Origin: JBKHBQ01 sp046542305
GTDB lineage: Bacteria; Bacteroidota; Bacteroidia; Bacteroidales; 4484-276
DNA length: 14,222 bases
Reading direction: 5' to 3'
NCBI GenBank assembly: GCA_046542305.1
Contig: JBKHBQ010000086.1
Span: 1-14,222, forward strand
Position numbers and translations under genes: made by a program. Below the pieces are notes generated by a model. That model had not been told where the DNA came from. It made no database searches and worked only from the letters and a program-made list of their open reading frames with translations. This document shows, piece after piece, positions 8,103-13,759 of this stretch; the first letter of the stretch is position 1, and the number at the start of each line of letters is the position of its first letter.

Positions 8103-8615
8103 TTAATGGTCGGGTTTCTGAAGGAACGTAAGCTTATCAAGTACCCTTTCCAGTTCCTCAGGTTTCTGTGTGCCAAGCAGGAGCTTTTTTCCATCCTTAA
8201 ACACGATCTGGAGCCCCCAATTGCCTTTGGTGTTGAGTGCCTTTCCGCTGCGACCCTTTCTGAATCCCCATCCGCCGTATTCGGCAATGGGTTTGTATTT
8301 TCTAACATGCACCATGTCAACCGACTCCCATTTAATAAGTCGGTCGGTGCGATGGATGGGCGCAAAGCGGTATCGAATGCCCTCTCTGTCGATGCGGGTG
8401 TATAGCGTGAGCATAAAATAAAAACCCAGCAGCAGCAATGGCACCACCAGGAAAAGGATCAGCGCAAGATCGGGAGCGGGATTGTTGCCGAAGGGCTTGC
8501 CAAGGATCACCTGCTGAATGATACCCCATACGGCGAGTGATAATGGGATGGCTATTACCGCGATTACCCATTTTTGTTTGAATTTTTGCGATTCTTTAAA
8601 AAGTGCTTTCGACAT
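8103..8615 (-). CDS. Small two-helix membrane protein with a YGGWG motif, function unknown
   Basis: From the ATG at 8615 this is 170 residues. It begins MSKALFKESQKFKQKW, then two hydrophobic helices (about 15-34, AVIAIPLSLAVWGIIQQVIL, and about 48-72, LALILFLVVPLLLLGFYFML). A cytoplasmic domain follows, with LYTRIDREGIRYRFAPIH, KWESVDMVHVRKYKPIAEYGGWGFRKGRSGKALNTKGNWGLQI and KKLLLGTQKPEELERVL. The domain pattern (short beta strands, then a C-terminal helix after GTQKPEEL) is like a bacterial PH-type fold in which two TM helices anchor a small domain. I recall this YGGWG/GTQKPEEL family in Bacteroidota as an uncharacterised DUF (possibly DUF6141, from memory). A longer frame begins with TTG at 8636, but that TTG is part of a probable -7 promoter box, so the ATG is preferred. 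Confidence 0.72.
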   Translation of the reverse strand: MSKALFKESQKFKQKWVIAVIAIPLSLAVWGIIQQVILGKPFGNNPAPDLALILFLVVPLLLLGFYFMLTLYTRIDREGIRYRFAPIHRTDRLIKWESVDMVHVRKYKPIAEYGGWGFRKGRSGKALNTKGNWGLQIVFKDGKKLLLGTQKPEELERVLDKLTFLQKPDH

Positions 8616-8633
8616 AGGCTGTAAATCTTTTCT

Positions 8634-8641
8634 CAAAGATA
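8634..8641 (-). promoter_or_regulatory. Putative -7 box for the YGGWG membrane protein gene
   Basis: On the minus strand this reads TATCTTTG, an exact TAnnTTTG match. The transcript would start near 8627, about 12 nt before the ATG at 8615, which favours that ATG over the upstream TTG at 8636. Confidence 0.4.
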
Positions 8642-8680
8642 CGATATTTGTGGTAGGGCGCGGATTCGGTCAGGATTCAT

Positions 8681-8688
8681 TAACTTTG
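8681..8688 (+). promoter_or_regulatory. Putative -7 box for the HD-domain gene
   Basis: TAACTTTG is an exact TAnnTTTG match in the divergent intergenic region. It would put the transcript start near 8694 and give a leader of about 58 nt before the ATG at 8752. A TTTG at 8647-8650 is 30 nt upstream, too far for a standard -33 box. Confidence 0.42.
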
Positions 8689-8751
8689 AAAACTTAAAAT
8701 GAAGCAGGCTTGAGAGCCGGCCGAATTGAAATTCAAAAAAAATAGTTATGT

Positions 8752-9306
8752 ATGAAAAGGGAAGAAGCCATCGAATTGCTACACCGGTACATCGAAAATG
8801 AAAACCTCCGAAAACATTGCTATGCTTCGGAAGCCGTGATGAGGGCTTTGGCAGGGCGGCTCGGGGGTGATGAGGAAAAATGGGCGCTAGCCGGACTTTT
8901 GCACGATCTGGATGTGGAAATGGTAAATGCCGATCCGAAAGTGCACGGGCTGGAAACGGCCAGGATTTTGTCCGAACATGGCATCGATCCCGATGTGGTG
9001 GAAGCGGTGAAACTTCACAACACCGAAGCCACGGGTATCCCGCGTACAACAGTTTTTCAACATGCATTGGCGGCCGGCGAAACTATCACGGGCATGATCA
9101 CTGCCACTACGCTTGTTTATCCCGAGAAAAAACTTGCAAGTGTGAAACCAAAGTCGGTGGCCAAACGGATGAAGGATAAAAATTTTGCCGCCTCCGTGAA
9201 GCGCGAAAAGATCATGGAGTGCGAAGACGCCGGCATTCCGCTCGACGAGTTTATCCGGCTGAGCATGGCAGCCATGCAGGAAATCAGCGATGAGCTGGGG
9301 CTTTAG
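8752..9306 (+). CDS. HD-domain metal-dependent phosphohydrolase-like protein
   Basis: This is a 184-residue soluble protein. It carries the HD-superfamily pattern: His22 in LRKHCYASEAVM, the HD pair at 51-52 in LAGLLHDLDVE, His65 in HGLETARILSEHGID, and His89 in AVKLHN. It is thus a compact HDIG-type hydrolase with possible nucleotide, phosphate or metal substrates. In many relatives the last metal ligand is an Asp in an A-x-D-x-L-TG segment. Here the corresponding stretch reads HALAAGETITGMI, with Glu110 as the nearest acidic residue. The second half (YPEKKLASVKPKSVAKRMKD, then KIMECEDAGIPLDEFIRLSM) is conserved in a widespread uncharacterised HD subfamily. It is transcribed divergently from the YGGWG membrane protein. 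The substrate is unknown. Confidence 0.85.
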   Translation: MKREEAIELLHRYIENENLRKHCYASEAVMRALAGRLGGDEEKWALAGLLHDLDVEMVNADPKVHGLETARILSEHGIDPDVVEAVKLHNTEATGIPRTTVFQHALAAGETITGMITATTLVYPEKKLASVKPKSVAKRMKDKNFAASVKREKIMECEDAGIPLDEFIRLSMAAMQEISDELGL

Positions 9307-9340
9307 TGCTAAGGTAAGAGATAGCGGATACAAATAGTCC

Positions 9341-9361
9341 GGCAGATCAGTCCGACCTGCC
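9341..9361. terminator. Hairpin between convergent HD and secreted-protein genes
   Basis: GGCAG (9341-9345) pairs with CTGCC (9357-9361); TC and GA can extend the stem past an A-C mismatch. It lies 35 nt after the HD gene stop. The T-rich stretch only begins some 15 nt later, so this is a weak candidate. The rest of 9307-9447 is pyrimidine-rich and holds nothing else I recognise. Confidence 0.3.
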
Positions 9362-9447
9362 TGGTCATTATTAACTTTTACCTTTTCTGCTTTTTCGCCT
9401 TATGACTTTGCATTTTTCTTTTTACTTTTTTCCCTTCAACATATGGC

Positions 9448-10233
9448 CTACCTGATCACCAGCTTTTGCATTTCGCCGCTGCCGGTGTTCACAAAGTAAA
9501 TGCCTTTGGCAAGGTTATGCAGATTGACCTGCCTGAACGGATTCGACATGTCGAACCGCTCCACCACCTGTCCGTTTTGGTTGAATACCGAAACGGTAGT
9601 TTTTTCACGAATAGCGGGAATTTCAAAATTTACCACCCCTGTCGACGGGTTCGGGTAGATCCGCAGTGCATTGTCGCCCTCTGCAATGCCGGTGATATCA
9701 GCGCTAACGGTGAGGTCGGTAAGATAAATCTGATCGCCTGAAGTGGTTCCGTTTCCATTGGCTGCATTCACGGCGGCATAAAAGATGATGTTGCCGGGAA
9801 TTTCTTCCGGGGCGGTCCATTCAGCCTGCCAGGACTTCATGTCTCCGGTGGGTGTGTTCCCCTGCGAGGTGTGTGTGACCGCCTGATCGCCATTGGTGAA
9901 TTTCGTTTCTACAGCATTCACCAGCGCAAACGATCCGGTTTTGTTTCCCAGTTCATCTTCTGCTGTAACTTCAAAACCAAATTTTCCCACACCTGTATGC
10001 ATTCCCGTTACAGTGATGGTATAGGTTTCGCCGCCGATATAGCCGTTTCCCGGAATGTCGGTGGTGATCCAGTTGTCGGCGTTTATGGATGTGCCCAAGT
10101 GGCATTGTGTACAACTGATGCCATTATCGCCGGACGATCCTGTTTTTCCGCCCGGAGAGCCGGTGCTATTCGATATAAACACAATAGCAATCGGGATGAT
10201 CAGCAAAGGAAGAAGTTGGTAAAATTTTTTCAT
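9448..10233 (-). CDS. Secreted Reeler-like / choice-of-anchor-type protein with CxxCH motif and T9SS type A sorting domain
   Basis: This 261-residue protein begins with a Sec signal peptide (MKKFYQLLPLLIIPIAIVFI). Next comes the hallmark stretch GSPGGKTGSSGDNGISCTQCHLGTS, with one CTQCH motif at about residues 41-45. A beta-sandwich resembling Reeler/DOMON-type domains follows (GGETYTITVTGMHTGVGKFGFEV and AEWTAPEEIPGNIIFYAAVNAANGNGTTSGDQIYL). The C-terminal 75 residues are a Por/T9SS type A sorting domain: LRIYPNPSTGVVNFEI, TVSVFNQNGQVVE, NLAKGIYFVNTGSGE, QKLVIR. It should therefore cross the outer membrane by the type IX system and be released or anchored on the surface. I recall this set of domains as the 'choice-of-anchor V' group. 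CxxCH could bind a c-type heme, but one motif alone does not prove it. The start is fixed by the signal peptide. Confidence 0.88.
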   Translation of the reverse strand: MKKFYQLLPLLIIPIAIVFISNSTGSPGGKTGSSGDNGISCTQCHLGTSINADNWITTDIPGNGYIGGETYTITVTGMHTGVGKFGFEVTAEDELGNKTGSFALVNAVETKFTNGDQAVTHTSQGNTPTGDMKSWQAEWTAPEEIPGNIIFYAAVNAANGNGTTSGDQIYLTDLTVSADITGIAEGDNALRIYPNPSTGVVNFEIPAIREKTTVSVFNQNGQVVERFDMSNPFRQVNLHNLAKGIYFVNTGSGEMQKLVIR

Positions 10234-10421
10234 ATTATGTTAATTTGGATGAGGTTAATATTACAAAACTTATATATTTCAATTCGATAATTATTTAACG
10301 AATCAAAAAATTTCTTAAATAAACAAAAGAAGTGTTGTTTCAGTAAAAGAAACTGCTGTAGGACACTCCCCCCGAAAATCGTAATTAGCTGATCAATGGC
10401 CACGTAGTCGTGAATTGATAA
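10234..10421. other. AT-rich region upstream of the T9SS-sorted protein gene
   Basis: This region should hold the minus-strand promoter of the secreted protein gene. A near match to the -7 box (AAGTTTTG on the minus strand, about 10264-10271) is present, but no exact one. Around 10331-10367 there is a nested inverted repeat: AGTGT pairs with ACACT, and inside it GTTTC (10337-10341) pairs with GAAAC (10349-10353). A run of seven C residues follows it. Nothing protein-coding was seen. Confidence 0.35.
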
Positions 10422-10458
10422 AAAAAAAGCTGCCACCTTAACCGGGGCAGCTTTTTTT
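10422..10458 (-). terminator. Rho-independent terminator of the prolyl oligopeptidase gene
   Basis: GCTGCC (10429-10434) and GGCAGC (10446-10451) form a perfect 6-bp stem, extended by A-T pairs because the left arm is preceded by a run of A and the right arm followed by seven T. On the minus strand the stem ends in nine T residues, starting 24 nt past the stop codon of the peptidase gene. The symmetric A/T flanks mean it could also stop transcription from the other side. Confidence 0.85.
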
Positions 10459-10474
10459 AATCGCTGTTGATTTT

Positions 10475-12598
10475 TTACTTATTGTATTCAGGCTCGATTC
10501 CCATCTCATAAAACATAAACGAGAAAATATCGGCGTATTCCTGGATGATCTTTGAGGTGGGTTTGCCGGCGCCGTGTCCTGCCTTGGTTTCGATGCGGAT
10601 GAGCACCGGATTGTTGCAGCCCTGTTTTTCCTGCAGGGTGGCAATGAATTTAAACGAATGTGCGGGTACCACGCGGTCGTCGTGATCGGCGGTGGTAACC
10701 ATCGTTGACGGGTAGCATTCGCCCTGCTTGAGGTTGTGCAGCGGCGAGTAGCGGATCAGGTAGTCGAAATCTTCGGGCTGTTCGCTGGTGCCGTAGTCGG
10801 AAGCCCAGGCCCAGCCGATTGTAAACAGGTGGTAGCGTAGCATGTCCAGCACGCCCACTGCCGGGAAGGCAACCTTAATGAGGTCGGGTCGCTGGGTCAT
10901 CACAGCGCCCACGAGCAGCCCGCCATTGGAGCCGCCCTGGATGGCCAGGTAATCCGAAGAGGTGTATTTGTTGGCGATCAGATATTCGGCTGCCGCAATA
11001 AAATCGTCAAATACATTTTGCTTGCGTTCCTTTGTTCCGGCCATATGCCATGCTTCCCCGTATTCGCCGCCGCCGCGGATGTTGGCCATGGCAAATACGC
11101 CGCCCTGCTCGAGCAGCAACAAACGCGTGGTGCTGAAGCTGGGCGTGAGGCTCACATTGAAACCGCCGTATCCGTATAGCAGCGTCGGGTTTGTGCCGTT
11201 CATTTCTAAACCTTTTTTATGCACAATGAACATCGGCACCTTTGTGCCGTCCTTACTTTCGTAAAATACCTGTTTGGTTTCGTATTGTGAGGCATCAAAA
11301 TCGATCTGCGGTTCACGGTATACCTCGGAGGTGTTGGTTTCGATGTCGTATTTGTAAATAGTGGTGGGGAAGGTAAACGAGGTAAATCCGTAGAAGGCGA
11401 TATTTTCGTCTTTTTCGCCGTTCATGCCGGAAATCGTGCCGATGCCGGGCAGGTCGAGTGCGCCGGTTTCGTTGCCCTGCATATCATAAATAAAGGCCTG
11501 ACTGTAGGCGTCCTTCATGTACTCTGCAACAATTTTCCCGCCGATCAGGCTGATGCTTTGAAGCACCTCGTCCTTTTCCGGAAGGATGGTTTTCCAGTTG
11601 TCGCGGTTATTTCTTTCGGGGTCGATCATGATGAGCTGATATTTTGGCGCTTCATAATTGGTGCGAACCAGCAGTTTGCCGTCATGATCATTCACCACGG
11701 TATAATCGTTTTCAAATCCTTTTACAATAGTTTCAAATGCAGCATTCTTTTTTTCGAGGTCTTTGATGTGAACCGCGTTTCCGGTGGTGCTTTCGGTTTC
11801 GTAAATGATCAGGAAACGTTCATCGTCGGTTATATCGGCATAGTAGTTTCTGAGTGGATGCTTTGGATTTTCATAAACCAGCCGGTCCTCCGATTGTGGT
11901 GTGCCCACTTTGTGGTAGTACACCTTGTGGTATTCGTTCTTTCCGGAGAGCTCGCTGCCGGTGGGTTCGTCGTAACGGCTGTAATAAAATCCGTCGTCTT
12001 TCCACGAAATGCCGGAGAATTTCACCCATTCGATATGGTCGTCGAGCTTGTTGCGGCCATCGATTTCCATCACGTAAATTTCGTTCCAGTCGGAACCGCC
12101 GCTGGCTATGCCATAAGCCAGGTATTTTCCGTCGCGAGATACGTCCATGCTGGCGAGTGCCACCGTGCCTTCATCTGAAAGTTTATTCGGATCGAGCAGC
12201 ACTTCGGGCTCAGCATCAAGATTTTCCTGCATGTACAGTACACTCTGGTTTTGCATGCCATCATTCTTAAAAAAGAAATAGCGTTCACCTTTCTTAAAGG
12301 TCACACTGAATTTCGGGTAATCCCAGATCCCGGTAAGCCGGTTCTTCACTGCATTCCTGAACGGGATTTCTTCGAGATATCCGAAGGTAACCTTGTTCTG
12401 CGCCTGCACCCAGTCTTCGGTGGCTTCCGAAGTGTCGTTTTCCAGCCAGTGGTACGGATCGGCAATCACCGTATCGTGGTAGGTTTCTTTTACATCTGTT
12501 TTTTTGGTTTCAGGATATTCCATTTTCTTTTTGTCCTGTCCGCATCCTTGTATCATAATTACTCCTGTAACGATCAGTAAATAAATGATTTTTTTCAT
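10475..12598 (-). CDS. Prolyl oligopeptidase, family S9A, predicted lipoprotein
   Basis: From the ATG at 12598 this is 707 residues. A lipoprotein signal peptide (MKKIIYLLIVTGVIMIQGC) ends in the lipobox IQGC, with Cys19 as the lipidated residue, so the enzyme is probably membrane-anchored facing the periplasm or outside. The N-terminal part up to about 430 is the seven-bladed propeller, opening with YHDTVIADPYHWLEND and W(V)QAQN. The C-terminal alpha/beta-hydrolase has the S9A triad: Ser557 in IQGGSNGGLLVGA, Asp640/641 in TADHDDRVVP, and His675 in TKAGHGAG. It also has NIRGGGEYGEAWHMAG and LLYGYGGFN. The size and triad spacing match classical prolyl oligopeptidases, which cut short peptides after proline. 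The longer frame starts at TTG 12640 and adds 14 residues before the signal peptide; that TTG lies in a probable promoter box, so I use 12598. Confidence 0.94.
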   Translation of the reverse strand: MKKIIYLLIVTGVIMIQGCGQDKKKMEYPETKKTDVKETYHDTVIADPYHWLENDTSEATEDWVQAQNKVTFGYLEEIPFRNAVKNRLTGIWDYPKFSVTFKKGERYFFFKNDGMQNQSVLYMQENLDAEPEVLLDPNKLSDEGTVALASMDVSRDGKYLAYGIASGGSDWNEIYVMEIDGRNKLDDHIEWVKFSGISWKDDGFYYSRYDEPTGSELSGKNEYHKVYYHKVGTPQSEDRLVYENPKHPLRNYYADITDDERFLIIYETESTTGNAVHIKDLEKKNAAFETIVKGFENDYTVVNDHDGKLLVRTNYEAPKYQLIMIDPERNNRDNWKTILPEKDEVLQSISLIGGKIVAEYMKDAYSQAFIYDMQGNETGALDLPGIGTISGMNGEKDENIAFYGFTSFTFPTTIYKYDIETNTSEVYREPQIDFDASQYETKQVFYESKDGTKVPMFIVHKKGLEMNGTNPTLLYGYGGFNVSLTPSFSTTRLLLLEQGGVFAMANIRGGGEYGEAWHMAGTKERKQNVFDDFIAAAEYLIANKYTSSDYLAIQGGSNGGLLVGAVMTQRPDLIKVAFPAVGVLDMLRYHLFTIGWAWASDYGTSEQPEDFDYLIRYSPLHNLKQGECYPSTMVTTADHDDRVVPAHSFKFIATLQEKQGCNNPVLIRIETKAGHGAGKPTSKIIQEYADIFSFMFYEMGIEPEYNK

Positions 12599-12606
12599 TT
12601 GCCCTG

Positions 12607-12614
12607 TATTTTTG
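12607..12614 (+). promoter_or_regulatory. Putative -7 box for the YD-repeat gene
   Basis: TATTTTTG is an exact TAnnTTTG match, with the transcript start expected near 12620 and a leader of about 53 nt to the ATG at 12673. Any -33 element would fall inside the 5' end of the divergent peptidase gene. Confidence 0.42.
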
Positions 12615-12637
12615 GTGAATTGTTTATAATATTGCAG

Positions 12638-12645
12638 CAAAGGTA
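12638..12645 (-). promoter_or_regulatory. Putative -7 box for the prolyl oligopeptidase gene
   Basis: On the minus strand this reads TACCTTTG, an exact TAnnTTTG match. The transcript would start near 12632, giving a leader of about 34 nt to the ATG at 12598. The TTG at 12640 would then lie upstream of the transcript start. Confidence 0.42.
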
Positions 12646-12672
12646 AGAATTCAAAAACACGGAGTAATTGAA

Positions 12673-13569
12673 ATGGAAAAGAAAATCAGATCACGCGAAG
12701 CTTACAGAATTGATGTGCCGCCGGAAGCGGATTTTGAAACCTTCAGGAATGCCACCAGTATTCCTTATTCCAAAACAACCTACGACGAGCATGGGAATAT
12801 CCTTGAGGATGTAAAATTTGATGATTTTGGAGTGATGACCGGTAAATCCGTTTACACTTATGATGAACACGGAAAGCTGTCCGGCGAGGAAACCTACGAC
12901 GAAACCGGAGAACTGGAAGAAAAACTTTCCTTCGAAAGGGATGAACAGGGAAGGCTTATCCGGCAGTACGTACATTATCTCGATGGTTCGAAAGACACCA
13001 TTCATCACGAGTATGATGAAGACGGACATTTGATCCGGAAAGTGCTGGAAGACGAGGACGGTGAAGTGGAACGCGAGGAAATTGCCCGATACAGCGACGG
13101 GCGCGTGGTGCAGGAGGAAGTGTATGAAGAGGGCGAACTGGTAAAGAAAAACGTCTTTGCGTACGATGATCACGGCAACGTGATTGAAGCAGGCGTGATG
13201 AACGAAGATGAGGATAGCACCCTGGTGAACGAATACGACGAAAACGGCAACCGCGTGAAGTATCTGAAATACGATGTTGAGAACAACCTGGTGGAAAAAC
13301 ACCTGATGCTTTACGACAGCAACAACCGGGTGGTGGAGATCGTGGAGGAAAATCCTTACAAACAGATCACCCTCGAAATCGGATACGACGAAAAGGGCAA
13401 TGCCGTCAGCCAGCGCGAAACCAACAGGGCAGGTATGCTAAATCACGAATTGGAGCGCGATTACGATCCACAGGGAAACGTGCTTGAGGTGCGGGCTTTT
13501 GTGGCCGGACAGGGGCAGATGCCCGACAGGAAATACCTGCTGTTGTACAAATACGAATTTTTCGAATAG
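12673..13569 (+). CDS. Acidic YD-repeat-like protein, no signal peptide, function unknown
   Basis: This 298-residue protein is made almost wholly of short beta-hairpin-like repeats about 20-22 residues apart. Their cores read Y-D-x-x-G-N/R/K: YDEHGN, YDEHGK, YDETGE, RDEQGR, YDEDGH, YDDHGN, YDENGN, YDSNNR, YDEKGN, YDPQGN. This resembles the YD/RHS-type repeat or related strand-turn-strand repeats (MORN-like wrapping), but here it is a stand-alone repeat protein without an RHS core or toxin domain. The composition is strongly acidic (Glu and Asp). No signal peptide, lipobox or sorting tail is visible, so it is probably cytosolic. The N-terminus (MEKKIRSREAYRIDVPPEADFETFRN) is outside the repeats. 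The broken oxidoreductase begins 18 nt downstream, so the two were probably one operon. It may be a binding scaffold; no function is known to me. Confidence 0.82.
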   Translation: MEKKIRSREAYRIDVPPEADFETFRNATSIPYSKTTYDEHGNILEDVKFDDFGVMTGKSVYTYDEHGKLSGEETYDETGELEEKLSFERDEQGRLIRQYVHYLDGSKDTIHHEYDEDGHLIRKVLEDEDGEVEREEIARYSDGRVVQEEVYEEGELVKKNVFAYDDHGNVIEAGVMNEDEDSTLVNEYDENGNRVKYLKYDVENNLVEKHLMLYDSNNRVVEIVEENPYKQITLEIGYDEKGNAVSQRETNRAGMLNHELERDYDPQGNVLEVRAFVAGQGQMPDRKYLLLYKYEFFE

Positions 13570-13587
13570 CAGCATACTCACAAATAA

Positions 13588-13618
13588 ATGAAAAAGAAAA
13601 TCAACATTATCGGCGCTG
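13588..13618 (+). pseudogene. N-terminal stub of a phytoene-desaturase-like FAD oxidoreductase
   Basis: The ATG at 13588 lies 18 nt after the YD-repeat stop. It reads MKKKINIIGA, the first strand of a Rossmann dinucleotide-binding fold, where GAGxxG and then an alpha helix are expected. The frame instead runs into a palindromic element and stops at 13657-13659 after 23 codons. The matching gene body appears further right as an inverted middle piece and a forward C-terminal piece, so I take this as its detached start. About 200 codons or more that should lie between this stub and the next recognisable piece are absent; this is an estimate from the usual size of about 490-500 residues. Ten residues cannot identify the family on their own; the assignment rests on position and on the pieces that follow. 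Confidence 0.5.
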
Positions 13619-13739
13619 CGTTTGTCGAAGCATTTGCTTCGATATACTATTTTTTGTAGCATTTGCTACATATGGATTGGTTCAAAAACAGCAGTGAATA
13701 CTGCGCGAATGAATCAGCAAGCAAATGCTTCGCCGAACG
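13619..13739. mobile_element. 121-bp palindromic MITE-like or REP-like element
   Basis: The ends are inverted repeats of 21 bp (13619-13639 and 13719-13739) matching at 19 positions, sharing CGAAGCATTTGCTT plus an outer CGTT. GCTG directly flanks both sides (13615-13618 and 13740-13743), as a 4-bp target duplication would. Inside are two perfect hairpins with the same ATTT loop: TCGAAGC/GCTTCGA (13625-13642) and TGTAGC/GCTACA (13655-13670). There is no room for a transposase, so any movement would be in trans. The left end coincides with the point where the oxidoreductase frame breaks. The element class is inferred from structure only; because the repeat is itself palindromic, part of the terminal symmetry could arise without transposition. 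Confidence 0.5.
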
Positions 13740-13743
13740 GCTG

Positions 13744-13759
13744 TGATTGCGTCAGCTAA
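13744..13759 (+). pseudogene. Short forward piece of the oxidoreductase gene left of the inversion
   Basis: The bases before the inverted segment read TTG CGT CAG CTA A. When the inverted segment is turned back, the split codon becomes AAC and the reading is LRQLNARVKKIL, which fits the strand before the VKKIL element of phytoene-desaturase-like proteins. A TGA at 13744-13746 lies directly before it, at or next to the flank of the palindromic element, so the piece has no usable upstream coding sequence. Confidence 0.42.

Noticed and set aside
11558..12178. Long plus-strand open frame (206 residues) inside the prolyl oligopeptidase gene
   Set aside because: It is entirely antisense to a protein with complete S9A motifs. 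The composition is unusual (Val/His/Phe-rich) and no family pattern is visible.
12691..13302. Minus-strand hydrophobic open frame of 203 residues
   Set aside because: It is the shadow of the acidic YD-repeat gene: complements of GAA/GAT codons give Phe, Val and Ile. This explains the apparent membrane-like composition.
13672..13746. A 24-codon plus-strand frame beginning MDWFKNSSEY
   Set aside because: It lies mostly inside the palindromic element, overlaps its right inverted repeat and ends in the flank. It has no recognisable motif or ribosome-binding context.
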